From Orbilia blumenaviensis (lineage: Eukaryota; Ascomycota; Orbiliomycetes; Orbiliales; Orbiliaceae), in the NCBI GenBank assembly GCA_036872755.1, contig JAVHNS010000011.1:620001-684000 (forward strand): a DNA stretch of 64,000 nt, written 5' to 3'. Position numbers and translations under genes: made by a program. The notes under the pieces were generated by a model. It worked only from the letters and a program-made list of their open reading frames with translations. It was not told where the DNA came from and did not search any database. How positions within the stretch are numbered: position 1 is the stretch's first letter; every line of letters starts with the position of its first letter. Positions 24,801 to 32,951 of the stretch are shown piece after piece.

Positions 24801-25043
24801 ATGAAGGCCAAAGAGAGAGAGAGAGATAATAACATACTCGTGTTCCTCCTGTATCCTCGAAATCAGGCCAATTTCCTGATCACCGAGCGACCTCGGGTCC
24901 TCGTTCGCATTGGAAGCTCTCCGAGCGGTTGGAGAGGTAGAAGAAGGGAAAGCGGTCAGGGGGCTGGATGCTGAGGTTGAGGTTGTGTTGTTGTTGATGA
25001 TGCTGATGCTCCTCGCCGAGGGAGGAGAAGCTACCGAAGCCAT
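21870..25043 (-). CDS. Coiled-coil protein with C-terminal hydrophobic segment, function unknown
   Basis: Three exons, 25043-24838, 24708-22689 and 22586-21870, give 980 aa. The N-terminal 270 residues are low in complexity (Ser/Thr, Ala and Gly runs). A clear coiled coil spans about 280-425 (YIEHLEKQISDLNAKL, then SLENQVNEWEALFDERI and VLKEQVETLTQTVANLEDDL). A long Ser/Pro-rich disordered part follows, with many SP and SR motifs that suggest regulation by phosphorylation. Near the C-terminus, residues about 928-946 (MVLWTKLFIGFMATMFVAL) form one hydrophobic stretch that could be a tail anchor or membrane-binding helix, followed by a basic/acidic tail. I do not recognise the family; the layout would fit a cortical or membrane-bound scaffold, which is inference only. 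Frame joins at both introns are clean. Intron 1 carries an A18 tract. Confidence 0.75.
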
Positions 25044-25498
25044 GACGATGGATGGATAGGTGGGTGTAGTAGTAGAGTAGTGGTAAGTGGTGGTCCGAGG
25101 TTTGAGGTTTGTATCGATCGTACTACCGCTACTCCTTCGAATCTGCTTCTTTTCTTCTGCTTGCTTCAGCTACTGCTAGCTAGCCAGCTCCTAGACACCA
25201 CCGTTCTCTCTTTCTTTTTTCTTTCTTCGACCAGGATGGGGCAAGGAGCACTAGAGCATGACGATATGTGATATATATATAAAAGACGACGAGGTTTTTT
25301 ATTTTTCCCTTCCTTTTCTTTCAGACGGTACAATATAAATCCGGGGAAGATTAGGTTAAGTAGCAAGTAGCAAGCAAGGACTCCGGTACTCCAATTAGTG
25401 CAGTATATGCCTAGTATATTAGAGGAACTGCCCTCCACCAAGCAAGTGCACCTGATTAGTAGACTTTTTTTTTCGAAATGCACAATGCAATGCCAGTC

Positions 25499-25585
25499 CG
25501 AGACCAGGACCAGGACTAGAACCAGAACCAGAACTAACCAAGACCGAGACCGAGACTAAGACCAGACGAGAGCGAGCGAGCGAGT
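25499..25585. repeat. Degenerate hexanucleotide repeat (ACCAGA/GACCGA type)
   Basis: Imperfect tandem copies of ACCAGG, ACCAGA and GACCGA units, then GAGC repeats, upstream of the coiled-coil gene. Confidence 0.7.
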
Positions 25586-25852
25586 GGAAGAGAACCGTAC
25601 AGTGTAGTAAATTATAGTAGAGTATATAGGAAGTGAAGAAGAGGAGGAAGAAGAAGAAGGCTGTTTTGGTTGGATCGGCTGTGGGGACTGTTAGAGGCAG
25701 GAGCGAGGCATTTGCATTCTGCCTTTTACTTCAACTGGTCCCCCCGTTAGCGCTATAACTACTGTATAGCTCCTCCTCCTATCGCAAACAGAAGTTAACG
25801 TTTGACGTCTGACCTGTGACCCGTCCCGGTCAGCAGAGATTTTAAAAGATCA

Positions 25853-25874
25853 ATCGAAATCGAATCGAATCGAT
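25853..25874. repeat. ATCGAA-type tandem repeat
   Basis: Imperfect tandem ATCGAA(AT) units in the promoter region of the coiled-coil gene; the same motif as at 11632 and 60589. Confidence 0.75.
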
Positions 25875-26292
25875 GGCAGCTGTCTTTTGATGCAGATGCA
25901 ATGGAAAGTATCGAATTAAAGATGAACGAACTAACTATAAGTGCAGTTGCAGTGTTAGCTCTCTTTTGCTTCGCTGGCCGGGCGGGTAGGTACCGTTTAC
26001 TCTCACTCACTCCCTCTCTTGTGGGTATTAATTAGTATAGTTAACTAAACCTTGGCCTGCATTTGATTGATTGATTGATTGCATGGGCTGGTTGCGACAA
26101 CTGGAAGCCGACCAGGGGAGGGGGAAAAAAAAGGAAAACTGACCTAAGCCAAACTAAACCACATCAATGCAATCACGGGGAAGAAAAAAAGAGAAGAGAA
26201 GAGAGAAGGAGGGGTTGACATGACATGGCGCCAGCAAGCAAGGCAGGACATGGTCAGGACATCCTCTCCACCCGGCTCGATTCCTGCGAAAT

Positions 26293-26293
<1 letters not shown>

Positions 26294-26324
<31 letters not shown>
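26294..26324. repeat. Poly-T tract (31 T)
   Basis: Uninterrupted run of 31 T in intergenic DNA. Confidence 0.9.
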
Positions 26325-26325
<1 letters not shown>

Positions 26326-26350
26326 AAACTAGCAGCGGGCATTGCATGTT

Positions 26351-26426
26351 GATGGATGTAGACGTAGACGTAGATGTGGATGTGGATGTGGATGTAGATG
26401 TAGATGTAGATGCCGATGCCGATGCC
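26351..26426. repeat. Hexanucleotide minisatellite (GATGTA variants)
   Basis: About twelve units of GATGTA, GACGTA, GATGTG and GATGCC in tandem; variants are grouped, which suggests stepwise expansion. The frame reads as Asp-Val/Asp-Ala repeats, but no surrounding gene supports translation. Confidence 0.85.
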
Positions 26427-27200
26427 ATGAGCTAGCAGAGCTGCTAGGTAGAGCTAGGGCATAGTGATGATGCATACACACATACAAACATACATACTTA
26501 GGTAGGAGGTACCTAGCTAGAGGTAGGTACCTACATTAGGTACTCACATACTATACTACTGAGCATGAGTATGCTCCCTGGCGTCGAAGATATGTTCCAT
26601 AGCTATTCCATGGCTGTTCCCTTCATTCATTCATTTATCTCCATTCCTTCTTTTTCCTTTCCTTATTCTTCATCTTCATCTTCATCTTCACCTTCATCCG
26701 ACCCGGCTCGGACACATGCCAGAAAACCCTGCAGTAGTCAATGTGGGTATGTATGTAGGTATGTACGGTGCAGCAGGGCATGGACACTGACAGAAATAAC
26801 TGCCTGTTACCCGGCCGCTCGCTAGCCTTTTTGTCCCTTCCCCCCCCCCCTTCCCTTGCGCATTGCAGACATCCCTCCAACAACCAACAACAACAGAAAA
26901 AAATTGGACCCTTGCAGGGCAGGACAGGGCAGCCGGATTCATCTGATCATTCATCCATTCATTCATTTCTTCAATTCAACCGAGCTCGACACTAGTTAGT
27001 TACCTAGTAATTTACTTGGTAACTATTTAGTTCGGTACTGTATTGGACTAACAACGGTTGAGTACTAGTTAGTACCCAGACTGGCTGACAGTAGTTAGGC
27101 ATCTACCTAGTTAGCTCTATCGTTCTGGCAATGGAAATGGGGTATACTATACTAGTACTGGAGCAGGAGTAAACAAATACCCAGATGTCGCAGGTAGGAG

Positions 27201-27229
27201 TAAAATAAAATTAACAGTATTTTATTTTA
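27201..27229. repeat. Perfect 11-bp inverted repeat (AT-only arms)
   Basis: TAAAATAAAAT and its exact reverse complement are separated by 7 bases. It lies about 330 bp beyond the 3' end of the Nudix gene. It may be a chance AT hairpin. Confidence 0.55.
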
Positions 27230-27503
27230 TACACTATATTTGCCTTGAGTTAGTTTACAGTTTATAGTTTAGATAATTACCTAGGAATATTACTCCTCTA
27301 TCACGGGGGAAGCCGAGTGGGAGCCAGATCGATATAATTCAAACGTATCATACGCCATACAGGTAGCTAGTCCCGTAGTACACGTAGCTATAGGTAGGTA
27401 GCTAACTCTCTGCTTATACTGCTACTGCTACTACACTAATATCGATACCTGGTCGATACCGCATAGATAGATACCTAGATACACCCGTGTATAAAAAATT
27501 GGA

Positions 27504-27504
<1 letters not shown>

Positions 27505-27542
<38 letters not shown>

Positions 27543-27544
27543 TA
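27505..27544. repeat. (TACATA)n hexamer repeat
   Basis: More than six perfect TACATA units directly beyond the stop codon of the Nudix gene, in its presumed 3' UTR. Confidence 0.9.
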
Positions 27545-27555
27545 ATATATTATTA

Positions 27556-28722
27556 TTATAACTTAGCAACCTCGCCAACCTCCACAATCTCCAAATCCGC
27601 CGGCATCCCCCCCTTCCCAAACTTCAACACCGACTTCCTCCTCTTATCCCCCCTAGGCCCATACCCCAACACCAGCCTCTTCCCATCCTTCGTCTTCCCC
27701 TCCGGCCTGGGCTCGAACACATACTCCCCCACCTTCTCCTCCCCCTCCAAAACCCACTTCTTGATCCTATCCCTCTGCTCCTCAACACCGATGGAACTAT
27801 CATTCGTGAATTCTGACAGTCGGGTGATGAGGTACGCCTGCGGAGGGAATAAGATTATACTATTAGATTTTAGGTTTGAAAGGATCGTAGAGGCCGGGAG
27901 GAAGGTTGTGGAGAGGGTTTCCAGGCCGCCGTCTGAAGTCGGGACCTGCTCCTGGTGGTGATGTGTATCCGTGTCGACTGATGAAGAAGAAAGAGGAAGA
28001 AACGCAAGAAACATCCTCGTCTCATACCTCTTCTTCATAGTCGGCGGTGTGATCCACGTCGTAAACGGTATCAACCCCTCAACATCAGCAACCAACCCAT
28101 TCTCATCCAAAAACTGTGAAAAGCTCAAACTGTGGCTTCTGTCGTGAATATCCCTTCTGATCCGTGGGAACTCTGGGATCAGAGATGGAGGCGGTGGGGT
28201 GGTGGTGAGTAATACACCGGTTTCCTCGAAGGTTTCGCGGATGGCGCAGAAGGCTGCGGAGGGGTCGGAGGGGTCTTGGTTACCACCTGGGAAGACGTGG
28301 GCGTTGGCGAAGGAACCGATTGTTGAGGTGCGGTGGGTTAGGAGGATGCGGTTTTGGGCATCCAAGAGTACCAGACTGCGGAGATGGAGGTTTATATATA
28401 TATTAGCTTCTTCTTCTTCTTTCTTTCTTTATATTGCTTCAAAAACGGTGAATAGGTAGGAACATAAGGATACTGGGTATATAACGAACCTAGCGCTCGG
28501 CCTCGGCACAGCGACGCCCTCCGGCTGCAGCGTCGTATAAGAATGTGGATTCGTCTTGCCCGCTGCTGTCATTTTGGTGGTATTGACAGGAGATAATGAT
28601 AATACTTTGTATCTAGTATTACTCGCAGCAACAGAAGATAGTCTCGAGAGAGGTGTAAATGCGCCGATTCGTCTGGATACGTATGCTGGGGAGGAGGAGG
28701 CGCGCGTGGATATCGAAAACAT
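27556..28722 (-). CDS. Nudix hydrolase, CoA-diphosphatase-like (NUDT19/NUDT7 type), with dual targeting signals
   Basis: Two exons, 28722-28490 and 28375-27556, give 350 aa. The domain begins PRPSASLVLLDAQNRILLTHR and continues to the Nudix box FPGGNQ...IRETFEETGV. The box loop is one residue longer than the classic G-x5-E-x7-REUXEEXGU, and its middle Glu is replaced by Asp or Pro; the essential RE..EE is intact. Sequence and length suit the NUDT19/NUDT7-like enzymes, which cleave CoA or acyl-CoA; substrate is inferred. The C-terminus is EVAKL, and AKL is a standard peroxisomal PTS1. The first ATG (28722) adds about 50 residues rich in Ser/Arg without acids (MFSISTRASSSPAYVSRRIG), like a mitochondrial leader. 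A second in-frame ATG at 28572 would give a 300-aa form without it. Both starts are therefore credible. Confidence 0.85.
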
Positions 28723-28817
28723 GCTAAACTTTTTTGATACCAAGCCCAAAGTGCTTTATATAAATAACTAATACTAAAAACTTAGGTATCTTTCTACAAC
28801 TTGACAACCCCCTCCCC

Positions 28818-28843
28818 CTTCTTCTTCTTCTTCTTCTTCTTCT
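28818..28843. repeat. (CTT)n microsatellite
   Basis: About eight CTT units upstream of the Nudix gene. Confidence 0.85.
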
Positions 28844-30471
28844 CCACGGTTGAACTTACGGTGTGGAGCCTTGGATTGAGTAGCTAGCAAAGTAGCTTTT
28901 GAAAGAATGTGGAGAAGCTCCGTTTGTTTTTTCCCTGTTTGAATGTTTAAAATGTTTCGCCTCGGCTCAAATTTTTTTTTTTTTGGGGGGGGGGGGTGTG
29001 GTGGGTAGAAGTAACTTAAGCTATAGGCGAACAGCGAACGGTAACTTAGAGTCGAGGGGTGTGGGAGAATCTGGGGGACCCGAGGTTGCCGTTTGGTTTC
29101 ACGAGATCGCAAGCAGATCCCAATTATTGCGCGTTGGGTGGGTTTGCGCCGGTTGAGGGGGAATTTAGTGTTGGCAAACGGGTTTTTTGGAGGGGCCAAC
29201 ACGGTGGTATTGTTGTGTCTGCAGGTCGATGTTTTAGCTTCAAGGCTGCTTGGAACTTGAATCATACAGACGTCTGGAAATAACATGCGATGAGAGATAG
29301 GATTCGGACGTGCACAAACAAGATCGTTAACCGGGCATATATACACATTACATTATATGGCTACGTAAGTTAGCTGGTCTGGCTACAGATATACATATAT
29401 ATAGGTATATATATACACTCGAGAACATGTCTTAGCTAAACAACAACTTTCAGATACAAGTAAATAGCTATAGTCCACAGGTGCTTAAGCTTAAAGAGTA
29501 GAACATAGAACTACAACGGGGTGCATTTCATGTATTCTCGGTACAATACCGGTTTCCTAACTAGAATTTGGACTAATCCTCGAACCACTGCTCTTCATGA
29601 ATTCAACTCTCGATTGGTATAGACGCGATAAGAAGTACTCAGCACCTTGTCACTGGCCATCCCTCGTTATATATTTCATATAGATCTTTTTTATATATAT
29701 ATTTCCCAGAATTTCTGGAGTCACTGGAATAGAAAAACTAACTGCCGATAAGATGGAGAAAATATTTCCAGTTGCAGAGATCAAATTGCAGAGATCTAAA
29801 TACCCTTATTGGATATCATAACCTATAGTCTGGCCTCGTGGACCAGCCATAGTCCTTATTACGTCGACTTTCAGTATTTCTAAAGTTTATGTATTTAGAT
29901 CTTGGAATTTCGGGGGAAAGGTGTAGGATACAGATATACTCAAATAATACCATAAGTTGGAAGTGGTTGCTTAAGCTCATGATCAATAACATTAATAAGC
30001 CTAAATCTCAAATATATGGGCGTTCATATATATATATATCGTCTTGTACCCCAAATTTGCAAAGCGTTCATAACTAAAGTTCAACTTCAATACTAGTAGG
30101 TACTCAACCTAGACGCGGAACCCGATACCATAACAATTCGTTAAAGCTTACCTGTCTTATAAACACGAATATTTTCCAGCCATGTTGACCAGGCCTTCCC
30201 AGGATGTTGCTTTGTAATAATAAAGAGCCAGTGTAACTAAACGCTGACGTCTTGTAATATCGCTGACTCGAAATTTTAAGCATAAATTTGAGCCAAAAGG
30301 AAGCTTCTAATGAGGACGGACGACGGACGAATACGTATACTCAGCCCAGCACAAATACCTTCTTTTTTAAAGACAATGGTAGTACAATTGACTATTGCAG
30401 TCATGTCCAAGTACATACGCAGTAGGGACTCATACTACTGCCGCAGCGCTGACTACCTAAATTGTAGGTAT

Positions 30472-30492
30472 AGTGCGAGATGTAGTCGCACT
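30472..30492. other. Perfect 7-bp stem with 7-nt loop
   Basis: AGTGCGA and TCGCACT flank a 7-base loop. It sits next to another small stem (TACCTA/TAGGTA just upstream) and 125 bp before a terminator-like hairpin. No tRNA acceptor or T-arm could be fitted, so it is not called a tRNA. Confidence 0.4.
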
Positions 30493-30616
30493 CGCACTCG
30501 TGTGGACCCGGAAAAAGTCCATCTTTTGTACAACGTTGTATTTTCGGGCGCCCGAACCATTCCCTGCACACCAATCGAATGTGAATGGAGACCGCTTTCA
30601 AGCGGAAGAATCTTCG

Positions 30617-30647
30617 AAATCGATCTTACCAAAGATCGATTTTTTTT
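30617..30647 (+). terminator. Hairpin followed by T8, terminator-like
   Basis: AAATCGATCTT pairs perfectly with AAGATCGATTT (11 bp) around the 4-base loop ACCA, and the right arm runs into eight T. In eukaryotes an oligo-T of this length can end RNA polymerase III transcription. No upstream A or B box was recognised, so its role is open. Confidence 0.35.
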
Positions 30648-31145
30648 CCTGTAGTGGAGTTATCTGAAAAAAGAAAAAGTCTAAGCCCTATGACGCTACC
30701 AGAGTCATATATGGCTCCAAATCCACTTCGTCGAATCGAATGACAATTTGATAGCTATAGAATTTCCTCGACCGTTACAGGGCTGGCCGTTGGAAGCATC
30801 CGCCACGTTAAGGCTCAACCAAGGCACCCTCTAACAAGACCTCTCTCGGTTAATATATTGCCAATGCAACAGCTTTTTATCAGCCTCGAAAGTCTCCCAA
30901 ATGCACGCCAGAACGCCCACTGGGATCATATCACAACTAATCTGCACCGTACGTCGACAATAAAACCTGCAAGATGCATATGCACTAGTGTTTATAAAAA
31001 CCCCGGAGAGCGTAGGAAAGTTAGAAAAAAAGAATGATAATAATATGTAGTTTTTAAACACCCCCCCCAGCCTCTTATCCTCCTTTACCCTTCTTTTATT
31101 ATCTTTCTTTTCAAAAACCGGGTGTTTGTCAGTATAATAAATATA

Positions 31146-32627
31146 ATGCTCGGAGCGTCGGAATCAAATGTCATGCCAGCGATCGAAGCGGCGCTCACCC
31201 GCGTCAATGAAGCTCTCGCGAATACACCATGGGCATCCGAACTCGCAGGAGTCCTCCCGCTCACCGGCTTCATAGACTTCATCGACACACCGACCAAACT
31301 CCACATCTTCGAACTATCCGGCGCGGTCCCACTGTGGAGCTGGCCTATAACCCCAGGCGACATCCGACTCCTCCTTTCGGATGCATATCTCCAAAGTATC
31401 TGCTGTCTGGATCGATTCGGCTCAAGTCTGGCATGGCACGCTCTCGACGGCCGATGGGGCGACTCCTACCCGATCATAAACCCAGAAACGACAAGACTAT
31501 GTCTCGCGTCGCAACCCATAACCCAGATCCCCAACGAACATGCAAACATGTTTGAAAAGAACCTTAGGATACAAAAACTTAGCATCGTCCACGTAACGCG
31601 TTCCCCGGGCGCGGATCGTGTTCCGTCGGATAGCTGGCTTAGGTTTTTGTTCCTAGATCCGTTTTGGATGTATGATGCACGATATTTTGCAACGTCGGTG
31701 TTCGGATGGATTCTGTTGATCGGGCTTTTGGTGTTCTGCGCTATGTTTCGGTATTACATCGCCTTGACATTTCTCTTAATAATGCCATCGACAGGACTTG
31801 TCGTGTCGTTGATATACGGCAGCAGACCGAAGGCGCTTTTGGTGGATAGGCCTAGTCCGTTTAACCGCGCTGTCGTGGTGGCAGAACACATGAATGCAAC
31901 GGAATGGACTGTCTTCTACGGCGAAAGCAGTATTGTCAACTCGCTGCTTAACAAGCAACTCGAGTCACGACGACGACCGCTGCCTACGAAAGGGTATTTC
32001 ATCCTTCGGTTGCTACTAAGGCTTCTTACGTTGGGACAGTGGGCTATGGTTCTTGCGACGCTGACGTTGAAGGATATGAACGCCTTCGTTGTCGCTTCGT
32101 GGATTATCATATGTGTGCTTTCTCAGACGTATCTGTATCCTCCGGAGTGTGCGGCTCAGACGTGGATGAAGAAGATCGGAAGGATAGAGATGAAACGGTA
32201 TGAGACCGAGACGAGTTCCAGAAGGGCATTGTTGAACACCATAATGGCACTGAACCCGGATACGTTCGCCGAAGGGACCTGGGAACAACTTTACAGCGGT
32301 GCGTTGAAATGGATAAATCCCATTCTTGAGCCCGGGCAGAGTCGCGCGGATTGGGAGGAAGCTACCAGGGCGGCTATGGAGGAGGCCTCACAGATCCCCG
32401 TTGAGGAGCTGGCGGCGGCGAAGAGTTTGGAAGTCGAGAGTGGGATTTTGAGTGATACGTGGAACGAGGCGAATGAACGCTTTTATTGGAAGAAGTTCGT
32501 CCATGAGGGGATATATCTTGCCAGCAAGGTTATGAAAGAGGGGGGTCTTCCCGGGAGGAGGGTTACGCCAAGGTCAGAACAAACTGCGCCGATTGTAACT
32601 GCAAAGAAATCTGAAGCTGCCAGTTGA
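31146..32627 (+). CDS. Membrane protein with four predicted TM segments, function unknown
   Basis: Single-exon gene of 493 aa. Hydrophobic stretches at about 180-200, 203-224, 284-306 and 312-330 form two hairpins (FGWILLIGLLVFCAMF and FVVASWIIICVLSQTYL are examples). The soluble N-terminal 175 residues contain LSGAVPLWSWPITPGDIRLL and several Trp/Pro-rich stretches. The C-terminal 150 residues are charged and helical. The start is the first in-frame ATG; upstream extension lacks ATG. It ends 324 bp from the stop codon of a convergent HET-domain gene, so the two may share a 3' region. I recognise no family. It resembles uncharacterised fungal membrane proteins, but that is an impression. No signal peptide is evident. 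Confidence 0.8.
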   Translation: MLGASESNVMPAIEAALTRVNEALANTPWASELAGVLPLTGFIDFIDTPTKLHIFELSGAVPLWSWPITPGDIRLLLSDAYLQSICCLDRFGSSLAWHALDGRWGDSYPIINPETTRLCLASQPITQIPNEHANMFEKNLRIQKLSIVHVTRSPGADRVPSDSWLRFLFLDPFWMYDARYFATSVFGWILLIGLLVFCAMFRYYIALTFLLIMPSTGLVVSLIYGSRPKALLVDRPSPFNRAVVVAEHMNATEWTVFYGESSIVNSLLNKQLESRRRPLPTKGYFILRLLLRLLTLGQWAMVLATLTLKDMNAFVVASWIIICVLSQTYLYPPECAAQTWMKKIGRIEMKRYETETSSRRALLNTIMALNPDTFAEGTWEQLYSGALKWINPILEPGQSRADWEEATRAAMEEASQIPVEELAAAKSLEVESGILSDTWNEANERFYWKKFVHEGIYLASKVMKEGGLPGRRVTPRSEQTAPIVTAKKSEAAS

Positions 32628-32951
32628 AGATTCTTGCTTTCAAAATAAAAATAAAAATAAATACATTTTAGCTAACGTTTTGCTTTTGATGCTTGTCGGT
32701 TTGAAGCGAGAATGTTGTTATGAAGGTAGCTAGTTGATCGAGCGAGCCCGCGCGCATACTACGAATTCCCTTTGCATCCAAAAAAAAAAATCTACAGCGT
32801 TTTCAGTCTTTCCGCGAATTTAATGATATTTCGGGCCAAACTGTTGGCACAAAATTGTGGGCATTATACGGCGTCTATAAGGATACATACCTAATCACGA
32901 TAGCGATTCGAAATTACAGCTGTTGCATATTATATTAAATCACAACCTGGG
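32628..32951. other. Short convergent 3' region
   Basis: Holds the 3' ends of the four-TM gene and the HET gene. It contains AATAAA-like stretches (32644-32664) suited to polyadenylation of the plus-strand gene, and an A10 run near 32780. Nothing else was found. Confidence 0.6.

Larger units (their letters stand above)
25044..27555. other. Intergenic region with dense simple repeats
   Basis: About 2.5 kb holding the promoter of the coiled-coil gene and the 3' side of the Nudix gene. It contains CCAGGA/CCAGAA-type degenerate hexamers (25499-25585), an ATCGAA repeat, a T31 run, a hexamer minisatellite and many GGTACC/CTAG-rich short palindromes (26498-26545 and 26990-27120). No gene is supported. 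Confidence 0.6.
28723..31145. other. AT-rich intergenic region
   Basis: About 2.4 kb between divergent genes (Nudix on minus, four-TM protein on plus). It includes a CTT repeat, a T/G homopolymer block (28970-28997) and TA-rich stretches at 29340-29410 and 30020-30045. A cluster of hairpins lies at 30440-30650. No coding region is supported; the ORFs present lack domain-like content. Confidence 0.55.

Noticed and set aside
22006..24835. Several plus- and minus-strand frames inside the coiled-coil gene
   Set aside because: They are shadows of the spliced 980-aa gene, which has continuous coiled-coil and disordered features.
26220..26435. Coding frame over the T31 run and hexamer repeat
   Set aside because: It would encode only Phe and Asp-Val repeats from simple sequence.
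28723..28749. Earlier start of the Nudix gene
   Set aside because: The codon at 28749 reads TTG; the first ATG is at 28722.
30440..30500. tRNA gene
   Set aside because: A stem with 7-nt loop is present, but no acceptor stem, T-arm or GTTCGA-type B box could be aligned.
31122..31145. Earlier start of the four-TM gene
   Set aside because: The codon at 31122 is GTG; the first ATG is at 31146.
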